Positions 1 through 7,514 of a DNA stretch of 64,000 bases are shown piece after piece. The stretch is from an uncultured Campylobacterales bacterium (lineage in GTDB: Bacteria; Campylobacterota; Campylobacteria; Campylobacterales; Arcobacteraceae). How positions within the stretch are numbered: position 1 is the stretch's first letter; each line of letters starts with the position of its first letter. A program made the translations under genes and the position numbers. Below the pieces are notes generated by a model. It made no database searches and was not told the origin of the DNA. It saw nothing but the letters and a program-made list of their open reading frames with translations. The DNA is taken from positions 1-64,000 of the forward strand of contig CANNFB010000001.1 in assembly GCA_947503785.1 (NCBI GenBank), given 5' to 3'.

Positions 1-2
1 TA

Positions 3-1100
3 AATGAGAATATAAAGTTTAATCATATCTCTACAGTTGAGAAAGAGAAGATTACTACTGTTCAGGAAGATTATGAACTTCATGTACTTAAAGATTTTAA
101 TACAATAGTTAAAAATGACTTAAAGAATATCATTGAGAACAATTTAACACAAAGAGTAAAAGGTACTAAGACTACTTTTGTGGAAAATGATGTAAAAGAA
201 AAATATCTAAAGAATTTGTTTATGCAAATTGGAAAAGATTTTAGACTAGATATAGATAAAGCCTTTCATCTAAAAGCAAAAACTATCAAAAATAAAGCAC
301 AAAAAATAGAAATCATAGCTTCATCAGGAATATCACTAAAATGTGGAGGAAATGTCCTTACGGTTGATCAAAGTGGAATACACTTAAAAGCTGCAAATGT
401 AGATACAGCATCAGGAAATGGTGGAGTTACAGCAAAAGTTGTAGCCCCACCAGAAATACTAAAACCAGTATATGAAAAATTAAGAGTTGTAAGTTTAACA
501 ACAAGTGTAGTAAAACAAGATGATATAAAAGATGTACTAAAATTTACAGCTGTTGTAGAAAAATATGAGAATGATGCATGGGCAGTTACAACAGAACTAA
601 GTGCAACACAAGAAGCACAAATCCAATGGTACTTTATTAAAAACAATGATGCCGATGATAAAGACATAATAACAGATAATCCAACAAATGATAATATCAC
701 CATAAATAAACTTGAAATGACAGTAAACCTAGATGAAGAAAATATTTATAAGTATGGACATGCTCATTGTTATGTAGTTGACCCAGAAAAAGAAGGTTAT
801 GCAAGTAGTGAATTAAAAAGACACCTTCAAGTAGAAGATATTATATATTCTTACCCAAAACAAGAAGAGGGTGAGTGTATAGCTATTTTAAATGTAGATG
901 AACCAAGAGCAGATGAGTTAGAACAAATCAGATGGACAGTTGAAGGAAAAGAAAAACCTCAATATGATGGAAAAAAGATTATAAACCATAATCTAAAAGA
1001 TGAAAAAGTATATGAGATTAACTTTACTTCTTATATAAAGAATAAACCTGAAAAAGCTCTAATAAAAATCTATATTATGATGCAAAAGAAAAGATGCTAA
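3..1100 (+). CDS. vgrG: VgrG type VI secretion spike protein, C-terminal part (5' end outside window)
   Basis: The reading frame is open from the first bases of the window, so the N-terminal gp27/gp5-like part lies upstream. What remains has the short repeating beta-strand pattern of the VgrG needle: residues encoded at about 190-420 contain ISLKCGGNVLTVDQSGIHL, a typical VgrG DUF2345-type element. About 200 residues follow that look like an added C-terminal domain for cargo docking. VgrG trimers form the tip of the type VI secretion tube and carry effectors. A GTG at 180 could be mistaken for a start, but the frame upstream continues VgrG-like sequence. The annotated end at 1100 looks frameshifted: shifting by one TA unit near 1070 gives an ending that stops at 1126, overlapping the next start as ATGA. 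Family assignment is fairly sure; the frameshift is inferred. Confidence 0.8.
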   Translation, partial: NENIKFNHISTVEKEKITTVQEDYELHVLKDFNTIVKNDLKNIIENNLTQRVKGTKTTFVENDVKEKYLKNLFMQIGKDFRLDIDKAFHLKAKTIKNKAQKIEIIASSGISLKCGGNVLTVDQSGIHLKAANVDTASGNGGVTAKVVAPPEILKPVYEKLRVVSLTTSVVKQDDIKDVLKFTAVVEKYENDAWAVTTELSATQEAQIQWYFIKNNDADDKDIITDNPTNDNITINKLEMTVNLDEENIYKYGHAHCYVVDPEKEGYASSELKRHLQVEDIIYSYPKQEEGECIAILNVDEPRADELEQIRWTVEGKEKPQYDGKKIINHNLKDEKVYEINFTSYIKNKPEKALIKIYIMMQKKRC

Positions 1101-1122
1101 CTGGTTTAAAGATGGGTAAAGA

Positions 1123-1848
1123 ATGAGTCAATTTACAGTAAAAGATACTATTATAATAAGTGCAAAGGCAAATAATTATAAAAATGGTGATAAATTAAAA
1201 GTTTTAATAACACTTTTAGATAAAGATAAAAATGATTTAGCTTTTAAAGAAGATACAATAAAAGTAGGAAATACTCCAGACGTAAGTTATAAATTTAAAG
1301 CTGAAGATAGTGCAAACACATTTCAAATAGATCCTGAAGAAGTTGTTTATGCAAAGGGTTGGATTGATAATAATGGTGATGGTAAAATTGGATATAATGA
1401 AGAAGTTCTAGTTAGCTTTATAGAAAAATATAAAATTGGAATACATTCTAATGCAAAAATTGGAAGTAAAGCTAGTTTTGATGATGGACATAGTTGGATA
1501 TCAATAAAGAATTTAAAAACCAGTGAATATCATACATATGGATTATGGACAGATAAATCAAGAGCATCTGGAATGGTTGGTTCAAATGAAGGTGTTCTAG
1601 AAGATGCTGAGATAAAGAGAAATTATAAATCTATCCATTCTGAATATCAAGTTATTACTAAAAAAGAATTTGAAAAATTTGAAAAGTATAAAAATAAAAA
1701 AGATTCTTGGTGGCCCACACATACTTGTGCAGATTGGGCAAGTGATGGATATAAAATAGCAACTGGTATAAATATTGATGCAGATGACTGGCTTGGATTA
1801 GAAACTCCAAGGGAAATATCGGAATCAATTAATGATAGAAGGAAATAA
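1123..1848 (+). CDS. Candidate type VI effector with NlpC/P60-like Cys/His pair
   Basis: This 241-residue protein lies directly behind vgrG, the usual place for a cargo effector. Residues 1-100 look like a beta-rich adaptor domain and include an EF-hand-like calcium loop (D82, N84, D86, G87, I89, E93). The C-terminal half has His123 in DGHSWISI and Cys202 in THTCADWASDGY. A His before a Cys, with hydrophobic and Trp-rich surroundings, fits circularly permuted NlpC/P60 (papain-like) amidases, which cleave peptidoglycan peptides or acyl bonds. No signal peptide is visible, which is consistent with delivery by VgrG. The next gene encodes a lipoprotein, as expected of an immunity protein guarding the periplasm. 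The catalytic class is inferred from motif order; the exact family is not recognised. Confidence 0.6.
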   Translation: MSQFTVKDTIIISAKANNYKNGDKLKVLITLLDKDKNDLAFKEDTIKVGNTPDVSYKFKAEDSANTFQIDPEEVVYAKGWIDNNGDGKIGYNEEVLVSFIEKYKIGIHSNAKIGSKASFDDGHSWISIKNLKTSEYHTYGLWTDKSRASGMVGSNEGVLEDAEIKRNYKSIHSEYQVITKKEFEKFEKYKNKKDSWWPTHTCADWASDGYKIATGINIDADDWLGLETPREISESINDRRK

Positions 1849-1849
1849 T

Positions 1850-2197
1850 ATGTTTAAAAAAATAATTACATTCATTACAGCTATATTTTTAACTGGCTGT
1901 ACAGCTTCTCCTGAATATATTGAACTTTCGGGAAAAGAATTTAAAAAAGAATTAATAAGTTTAACAAATAACAATAAATCTAGAAAATATTTTTGGGTAT
2001 ATAAAATATCTGCTTCCCTAAAGAGTAAAGAATATCTTTTTTTTCAATTAGAATATTTTGACTTAGAAAAAAAAGATAGTGTAATTAATGTTGTTAAGTA
2101 TATAAAAGTGAAGAATAAAGAGATTAAATTATCTTTTGATAAAGAAAGTTCCATGGCTACCAGAGAAATATCAATAGAAAACGTAGACCTTCTTTAA
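1850..2197 (+). CDS. Small lipoprotein, candidate immunity protein for the preceding effector
   Basis: The protein starts with a lipoprotein signal peptide: Lys-rich N-terminus, hydrophobic stretch and lipobox LTGC with the acylated Cys at residue 17. I chose the ATG at 1850 because AAGGA lies just before it and because an earlier in-frame ATG at 1832 would add six polar residues ahead of the signal peptide and overlap the effector. Only one base separates it from the effector stop, so the two are probably translationally coupled. About 100 mature residues follow with no recognised domain. Anchoring in the periplasm, where a peptidoglycan-cleaving toxin would act, fits an immunity role, but that is inference from context. 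Confidence 0.6.
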   Translation: MFKKIITFITAIFLTGCTASPEYIELSGKEFKKELISLTNNNKSRKYFWVYKISASLKSKEYLFFQLEYFDLEKKDSVINVVKYIKVKNKEIKLSFDKESSMATREISIENVDLL

Positions 2198-2359
2198 CTT
2201 TATAGAAATTACCATTCATTAATATATATCTTTAAATTTAAAACCAATTCATCAATAAATTACATTCGTAATGATAGTAATATTAAACTTACTACAGCTT
2301 ATGAAGATAATAATAAAGATAAAAAAGCTAAAGTTACACTAATAAAAAAAGAACAATAA
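2198..2359 (+). pseudogene. Remnant of a coding sequence (possible VgrG C-terminal or effector fragment)
   Basis: Immediately after the lipoprotein stop the same frame stays open for 53 further codons to a TAA at 2357, with protein-like composition but no usable start codon or ribosome binding site. Its last residues (IKLTTAYEDNNKDKKAKVTL) resemble in pattern the end of the VgrG extension (INFTSYIKNKPEKALIKI). This suggests debris from a duplicated vgrG tail or lost effector, as often left by turnover of effector cassettes. It could also be chance reading frame, as the stretch is short. Confidence 0.35.
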
Positions 2360-2367
2360 GGTATAAC

Positions 2368-2775
2368 ATGAAATATTTATTTAAAATGTTTTTCTTATCA
2401 TATTTATTAATTGGATGTGAAAGTACAAATGAGATTACAAATAAGAAAAAAGATAATAATATGGAGAAAAAGAGCATGAACATAATCCATTATGAGACTA
2501 AAGAATTTATGAATAAAAAACCTAAGATAGATTTGGATAAAGCATGGGAACTACATCAAAAGTATCATAAAAGGCCATTAAATAAGATGGTTTATTCAAT
2601 GTATTTTATCATTGATAACTATTATGTATTTTCTGAATATGCAAAATCTAAATTAATGGAAGCAAGTGTAGAAGGTCTATGGATTCATTCTGAAACAGGT
2701 GAAGTTAAATATATAAAAAGTGATGAAATAATAATGCCACAAGGTTTAGGATGGAGTTATAATATATTTAAATAA
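2368..2775 (+). CDS. Small lipoprotein of unknown function, possible orphan immunity protein
   Basis: This 135-residue protein has a clear lipoprotein signal, with lipobox LIGC and the acylated Cys at residue 17, and an AAGG ribosome binding site six bases before the ATG. The mature part is charged at first and then mixed alpha/beta, with no family I recognise. It stands behind a gene remnant in the vgrG cargo region, and has the same signal layout as the candidate immunity lipoprotein before it. One reading is an immunity gene kept after its effector was lost. The function is otherwise unknown. Confidence 0.55.
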   Translation: MKYLFKMFFLSYLLIGCESTNEITNKKKDNNMEKKSMNIIHYETKEFMNKKPKIDLDKAWELHQKYHKRPLNKMVYSMYFIIDNYYVFSEYAKSKLMEASVEGLWIHSETGEVKYIKSDEIIMPQGLGWSYNIFK

Positions 2776-2953
2776 GTTATAAAATAAAGAAATAAACGTA
2801 TTATAAAGAATAGTATATTAATACAATTAACAACAAGTAAATAACTCTACAAACTGTATACCAACACTCTTTAAAACTACTAAAATATCAATATTTTATA
2901 AATATATAACTTATTTTATAAAAACTAAATAACTTTTTAATTAATTATTAGTT

Positions 2954-2959
2954 ATGATA
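2954..2959 (+). promoter_or_regulatory. Possible -10 element for the KAP-FGE gene
   Basis: TATGAT lies about 25 bases before the start of the KAP gene in a very AT-rich 209-base gap, with a good AAAAAGG ribosome binding site further on. In Campylobacterota the -35 box is weak and the -10 box carries most of the signal. No other structured element is obvious in the gap. Confidence 0.3.
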
Positions 2960-2984
2960 AGTTAATTTTATAAAAAGGTTAAAT

Positions 2985-5102
2985 ATGTCTAAAAACATAA
3001 ATAACATCGAATTGAATCTACTAACTGACAGTTCAATACATAATATAGAGCATGATAGTTTAGATTTTAAAGTATATTCAGAAGTTATTACAGAAGCGAT
3101 TTTGGAAACTCCTACACCTTTTACAGTTGGTGTATTTGGGGAGTGGGGTAGAGGTAAAACTTCATTAATGAAATTCATTCAAAATGAAGTTACGAAGAAT
3201 AATTCTACAGAGGAACGAGTTCTTACCGTATTTTTTAATGCCTGGAGATTTGAGAATGATGAACATCCATTACTTGATTTATGTATTGCATTAGAATTAG
3301 AAATACAAAGAAATAGAACTAGTTTTGAAGAAGATACTGTTTTAAACCTTCTTGACTATATCAAGTACTTAAAATACGCTATTGCAAATATAAAAATGCA
3401 AAAAGATATCAGTGCAGATACTAATTTCTCAGATAATGTAGATATTGATATAGAAAAACAACTTTTAAATCAGAGCACCTATTTCCAGATTTTTGAACTA
3501 CTTAAAGGTGTTGAAAAGATACTTAAAAATGAAAACTTTAGAATAGTTATTTTTATAGATGATTTAGATAAGTGTTTACCAGAAAATTCTATTAAAGTAT
3601 TAGAAAGTATTAGTTTAATATTAGATTTAAAAGGCTTATCTTTTGTACTTGGAATAAATAGAGATATTATAGAAAGTCATTTAGAAAATAAATATAAAAA
3701 TCTTACGAATATTCAAAGTGTGGAAAATAGTAAAATGTATCTTGATAAAATGATACAACTTCCATTTTATTTACCCTCATATAGTGGTAAAATTAGTAAT
3801 CTTATAGATAATCTTTATGCTCAATCATCAAAAGATATTGAACTTGAAAAAGATATAAAAGCAGTAATATTATCTATATCTTCACTTGATATGGTAACAC
3901 CAAGATTTATTGTACGATTAATTAATCGTATCAAAGTAAGTACAAAAATTTATATGAAATTAAATCCAAAGACTTCATTGAATAATAGTCAAATATTATC
4001 ATTGTTTTCTATATCTTGTACTCTGGAAGAACTATATAAAGAATTCTATACAACTTTAGTTAAAAATGAAAAAGTTGTTAAATACTTAATAAAAACAATA
4101 CAAAATGAAACTTTTATAAATGAAGAAACTCATTTATATCTAGATATTGATAAAACTCAGAAAAATCTCATCTTAAACGCATTAGAAGAGAACTACAATG
4201 CATTTAGAATGATTTTTAGCACAGAGCAAGGTAAATTTTGGTTAGAAAACAAAGGATATAGACTAGATACATTTGAGTTTCTTACATCAAATACAGTTAT
4301 TGAAACAATTAGCAAAGAGGAAAAGACACCAGTATTTAAAACTAACTTTGAAGACACTATTGTATTAATTGATGATCAAAATATTAATGAGAAAGAATTT
4401 ATTAAAATTCCAAATAAAAACTATGAAATTAGTAAATATGTAGTAACAAACAAATGGTTTAATGAATTTGTTACTTCAAATGGTTATAACGAAGCAAAGT
4501 ATTGGGATAACATTGATTCAAAAGTTTGGCTTATGAATAATAGCATCACTAGTTTAGATGACAAATATACAAAAATGGTAGAAAAAGAAAAAAACTACTA
4601 TAGAAAAAAATTCAAAGAAGAGCTTAGAAAAAGTAATTTTAATAGTGATCTTCAACCTATAGTATATGTTACATACTTTGAAGCACAAGCCTTTTGTAAT
4701 TATCTAAGTCTTAATGACCCAGAATATAACTATTCTATTCCATCAAGGGAGCAGTGGGATTATGTAGCAAAAGGTGCAGAAGAAAATAGGATATATCCAT
4801 GGGGAGATACTTGGAATAATAACTATTGTAATAATGCTACAAACCAACTACATAGAACATCACAAATAGGGATGTTCTCTCAAGGTGATTCTAAGTTTTC
4901 AGTTAGCGATATGGTTGGAAATGTATGGTCTTGGACTTCAAGTTTAGAAAAGAATGAATATAACTATTTAAAAGGTGGCTCATGGAACTTCTCAGATCCT
5001 ACATATTTTAAAGTAAGTGATAATCAAATGACATTTTTTAATAATCCAAGCTTTAAAAACTATGATATTGGGTTTTTCTGTATTAGGGTTAGAAAAGTAT
5101 AA
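2985..5102 (+). CDS. KAP-family P-loop NTPase fused to an FGE/SUMF1-like (C-type lectin fold) domain
   Basis: The N-terminal part is a KAP NTPase: Walker A is GVFGEWGRGKTS (residues 49-60), followed by the family motif FFNAWRFE (83-90) and Walker B VIFIDDLDK (188-196). Unlike many KAP proteins I see no membrane helices between Walker A and B. After a helical middle, roughly residues 460-705 form a formylglycine-generating-enzyme-like domain: IPSREQWDYVAKGA, YPWGDTWNN, SDMVGNVWSWTSS, LKGGSWNFSD and the final GFFCIRVRKV. The paired active-site cysteines of real FGE are not evident, so I read it as a ligand-binding lectin fold. KAP proteins include phage-exclusion factors such as PifA; a sensor fused to a switch NTPase would suit a defence role, but this is inferred. 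The gene stands alone, with a terminator after it. Confidence 0.8.
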   Translation: MSKNINNIELNLLTDSSIHNIEHDSLDFKVYSEVITEAILETPTPFTVGVFGEWGRGKTSLMKFIQNEVTKNNSTEERVLTVFFNAWRFENDEHPLLDLCIALELEIQRNRTSFEEDTVLNLLDYIKYLKYAIANIKMQKDISADTNFSDNVDIDIEKQLLNQSTYFQIFELLKGVEKILKNENFRIVIFIDDLDKCLPENSIKVLESISLILDLKGLSFVLGINRDIIESHLENKYKNLTNIQSVENSKMYLDKMIQLPFYLPSYSGKISNLIDNLYAQSSKDIELEKDIKAVILSISSLDMVTPRFIVRLINRIKVSTKIYMKLNPKTSLNNSQILSLFSISCTLEELYKEFYTTLVKNEKVVKYLIKTIQNETFINEETHLYLDIDKTQKNLILNALEENYNAFRMIFSTEQGKFWLENKGYRLDTFEFLTSNTVIETISKEEKTPVFKTNFEDTIVLIDDQNINEKEFIKIPNKNYEISKYVVTNKWFNEFVTSNGYNEAKYWDNIDSKVWLMNNSITSLDDKYTKMVEKEKNYYRKKFKEELRKSNFNSDLQPIVYVTYFEAQAFCNYLSLNDPEYNYSIPSREQWDYVAKGAEENRIYPWGDTWNNNYCNNATNQLHRTSQIGMFSQGDSKFSVSDMVGNVWSWTSSLEKNEYNYLKGGSWNFSDPTYFKVSDNQMTFFNNPSFKNYDIGFFCIRVRKV

Positions 5103-5124
5103 AAGAGTTCTTTTAAGAACTCTT
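5103..5124. terminator. Bidirectional hairpin between KAP-FGE and parA-like genes
   Basis: A perfect 10-bp inverted repeat AAGAGTTCTT / AAGAACTCTT with a two-base centre starts right after the KAP stop codon and overlaps the end of the oppositely directed gene, followed by AAAATTTT. It can serve as terminator for both convergent genes. Confidence 0.6.
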
Positions 5125-5802
5125 AAAATTTTCAATTCGTGCATTTACTTCTTTTATAATTTTAGACCAATCTTTAATAAAAGGTTTATAAGTATTTTTT
5201 TGATCTTCTTCTAGAGCTAAATAAGTTCTAATATAACTTCTTTTTTTACCAATGGAATCATGAATTATTTTATTACATTTAGATAACCCAAATACTTTTA
5301 ATTTTTCGAAGTTTGGATATTTACTTTTTGTTCTATTAAAAGAGAAAATTGTATCTTTTAATTTATCTTCATCTATACCTGTACAGATAAACATCAAATT
5401 TTTATTTAATTCATATAAATTATCTGCTGTAATTAAACATCCAGTATGATCTAAATATGGATTTTCACCTGTTGGAAGAATTATTAAATTTGATTTTTGT
5501 ATTAATTTTAATATAGTTTTATCCAAAACAAAACAGCCTGCTAGATCAATAATTACAACACTAGATTCTTTTAATTTTTGATCTGGTTTAAAATCATAAG
5601 TTAAATATGTATGATCATAAAACTTAACATTTCCAGAAATAGCAGAGCCTTGATCATTCGTAATATAGGGAATACTAAACTCTTTTGCCAATCCTAAAGC
5701 TAAAACTGATTTTCCAATTCCACCTTTATATCCAGCACCGAATATAATAAATTTACCTTCTAAAGAGTTAAGTAAAGTTCGATTAAGTGTAAAGAAATTC
5801 AT
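5113..5802 (-). CDS. Orphan ParA/MinD-like ATPase
   Basis: The 229-residue protein has the deviant Walker A motif KGGIGKS (residues 26-32, signature Lys26) and a Walker B-like strand VVIIDLAG with Asp86. These place it in the ParA/Mrp/MinD superfamily of dimerising ATPases that position DNA or protein complexes. Later motifs, such as ILPTGENPYLDH (about 107-118), are diverged from plasmid ParA. There is no ParB-like gene or obvious parS repeats nearby, so chromosome or plasmid partitioning is not supported. Its neighbours are the KAP-FGE gene (convergent) and an envelope gene cluster (divergent, sharing a 181-base gap). A role in positioning an envelope or secretion complex is possible but unproven. 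Confidence 0.65.
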   Translation of the reverse strand: MNFFTLNRTLLNSLEGKFIIFGAGYKGGIGKSVLALGLAKEFSIPYITNDQGSAISGNVKFYDHTYLTYDFKPDQKLKESSVVIIDLAGCFVLDKTILKLIQKSNLIILPTGENPYLDHTGCLITADNLYELNKNLMFICTGIDEDKLKDTIFSFNRTKSKYPNFEKLKVFGLSKCNKIIHDSIGKKRSYIRTYLALEEDQKNTYKPFIKDWSKIIKEVNARIENFKSS

Positions 5803-5938
5803 ATATGTTTTCCTAGGTTTAAGATTTAATATTTTTATATATAAATAAATTATATATCAAATAGAGAAAAATTATACATAAGTTTATTTTAAACTAACTT
5901 TAACAATTATTTCGTAATAATACATTTGGTTATTATCC

Positions 5939-5944
5939 TATAAT
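5939..5944 (+). promoter_or_regulatory. -10 element of the envelope cluster
   Basis: A perfect TATAAT lies 39 bases before the GTG start of the first envelope gene, in the gap shared with the divergent ParA-like gene. The rest of the gap is rich in short AT palindromes such as TTATATATAA, but no clear operator is seen. Confidence 0.45.
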
Positions 5945-5983
5945 ATTCAATAGCAAAATCAATTATAATAAGGGCAATTACAA

Positions 5984-7003
5984 GTGAACTTTGAAAACTA
6001 TAATAAAATTTATAAAGAGATATTAGATGATGAGAATAATGAGTTATCTTCAAATTATTTATTAAATAAATATGAAATAAAGCATGAAGAAGAATTATTA
6101 AATATTCTAAATCAAATCAAAAAAAATGAATATATTAGTAGTGACAATGTAATAATTAATAGACTAATAAAAGAGTTAGATATTGATGAAAATTTATTAG
6201 ATATAAATGAAATAATTAATATTAAAGATAAAGTAATTGATTATGAAAATATGAATATTGATGAAGAAGAAATTAAAATACAAAAGATTGAGACAGAAAA
6301 GATAATTGAGAATAAGATAGAAGACAATCATAAAATAGAAGAAGCTAAAAAATCTAAAAATAAAAATTTATTTTATATATCTATTCCTATTGTAGTAATA
6401 TTTGCAGCTTATCTATTAATTAGTGATTCAAGTAGTGAAGAGAAGAAACCAAATATACCAGTAACTGAAAAAGTTGAAGAAATAAAACTTATTGAAAAAA
6501 AGAAAGAAGAAATTAAACCAACTATTGTAAAACCAATTGAAAAAGTTGCTGAGAAAAAAATAGAAGAAGTTAAAAAAGTAAAGGAAGTTATTACAAAAGT
6601 TGAAAAGAAAAAAGAAGAGATAAAACCAGCTATTATAAAGCCAGAAGTAAAAGTAATTATAAAAAAAGAAGAAGAAATAAAATCTGTATCTGAAAATTCA
6701 TTAAATAAATTAGAAGATATAAAAGAAAGAACTATCATTAAAAAAGATGAGATTATTAAAACAGCTGTAATCACACCAGTTGTTAATACATTTAAATCAA
6801 AAAGTAATATTAAGCTAGATTCTCTTGAAAGTATCAGTAAATATAATAGTAAATTAAAATATAAAAATAATAAATTATATTTTGAGGGAAATTATTATAA
6901 TGAAAAAGAGGAGCTATTTGGATTTAAAATATTCAAGATAACACCAGTTTACGTAAAATTTGAAGATTCAAATAAGAATAGAAAAAGATTCACAATTAAA
7001 TAA
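5984..7003 (+). CDS. Single-pass protein with long Lys/Glu-rich periplasmic linker and small C-terminal domain
   Basis: The start is GTG, behind AAGGG at a suitable distance; no ATG fits. Residues 1-127 are acidic, helical and probably cytoplasmic; residues 128-147 form one membrane helix (FYISIPIVVIFAAYLLI). Residues 150-260 are a Lys/Glu/Pro-rich linker, TonB-like in composition, containing two imperfect copies of EKKKEEIKP[TA]I (about 171 and 207). The last 60 residues (YFEGNYYNEKEELFGFKI, ITPVYVKFED) are beta-rich and resemble the small homology domain of GspC/PilP-type secretion proteins; that resemblance is by pattern only. The next gene, a lipoprotein, starts ten bases on. A protein linking inner membrane to cell wall or outer membrane is a reasonable inference. 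Confidence 0.55.
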   Translation: MNFENYNKIYKEILDDENNELSSNYLLNKYEIKHEEELLNILNQIKKNEYISSDNVIINRLIKELDIDENLLDINEIINIKDKVIDYENMNIDEEEIKIQKIETEKIIENKIEDNHKIEEAKKSKNKNLFYISIPIVVIFAAYLLISDSSSEEKKPNIPVTEKVEEIKLIEKKKEEIKPTIVKPIEKVAEKKIEEVKKVKEVITKVEKKKEEIKPAIIKPEVKVIIKKEEEIKSVSENSLNKLEDIKERTIIKKDEIIKTAVITPVVNTFKSKSNIKLDSLESISKYNSKLKYKNNKLYFEGNYYNEKEELFGFKIFKITPVYVKFEDSNKNRKRFTIK

Positions 7004-7013
7004 AAGGAAATAA

Positions 7014-7442
7014 ATGAAAAATTATATATTATCACTTACAGCACTAATTATATTATCAGGATGTAATGCTGAAAAACAACCAGCGCCAAAACCAATTAAA
7101 ATTGAGGAAAGACAATTTATAGAAGTTGCTAACCCATACGATGAAGATAAAGTTATTGTTACAAAAAAAGCTGTAGCAAAAAAATATTCTAAGAAGAAAA
7201 AAGTTAAAGGTACATACTATAGAATGACTTCAAGAAAAGTAGAAGCATTTGTTTATAAAGGAAGACTAAATACAGCATCAAGACTTGATGACAAAAAAAT
7301 AGCAGATTCTTTTTATATTAAAGGAAATCTTGTTAGAATTGGTAAGATTTATACTACTAAACTAGGTGATAGATATGGTAGAATAGCAGGTAAAAACTAT
7401 CTTGTATCTATGGATGATCTTACTACTTACAAAAAAAAATAA
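7014..7442 (+). CDS. Lipoprotein of the envelope cluster
   Basis: The protein has a lipoprotein signal peptide with lipobox LSGC (Cys17), then a basic Lys/Ala-rich linker (about residues 45-65) and a small beta-rich C-terminal domain (SFYIKGNLVRIGKIY, GDRYGRIAGKNYLVSMDDL) of SH3-like character. It follows the spanning protein with an AAAGGAAAT ribosome binding site, so the two form an operon. The lipid anchor could sit in the inner or outer leaflet of the envelope. I do not recognise the family. The partner gene next to it suggests a complex that crosses the periplasm. Confidence 0.55.
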   Translation: MKNYILSLTALIILSGCNAEKQPAPKPIKIEERQFIEVANPYDEDKVIVTKKAVAKKYSKKKKVKGTYYRMTSRKVEAFVYKGRLNTASRLDDKKIADSFYIKGNLVRIGKIYTTKLGDRYGRIAGKNYLVSMDDLTTYKKK

Positions 7443-7460
7443 TTGATATAATAAGATATA

Positions 7461-7494
7461 ATATATAAGTTAGAATTTATACTAACTTATATAT
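7461..7494. repeat. Perfect 13-bp inverted repeat between lipoprotein and M23 genes
   Basis: ATATATAAGTTAG and its exact complement CTAACTTATATAT flank an eight-base loop AATTTATA. It lies 20 bases after the lipoprotein stop and 20 bases before the start of the M23 gene. It could be a partial terminator, an RNA-processing hairpin setting different mRNA levels within the operon, or a repressor site. There is no long T-run after it. Confidence 0.55.
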
Positions 7495-7514
7495 TTAAGA
7501 AAGATAGCACAATA

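Noticed and set aside
180-182. GTG as start of the first gene
   Set aside because: The frame upstream to the window edge continues VgrG-like sequence, so the gene is cut by the edge rather than starting here.
2985-5102. Active formylglycine-generating enzyme, or a diversity-generating retroelement target
   Set aside because: The paired catalytic cysteines are not evident, and no reverse transcriptase or template repeat is visible nearby.
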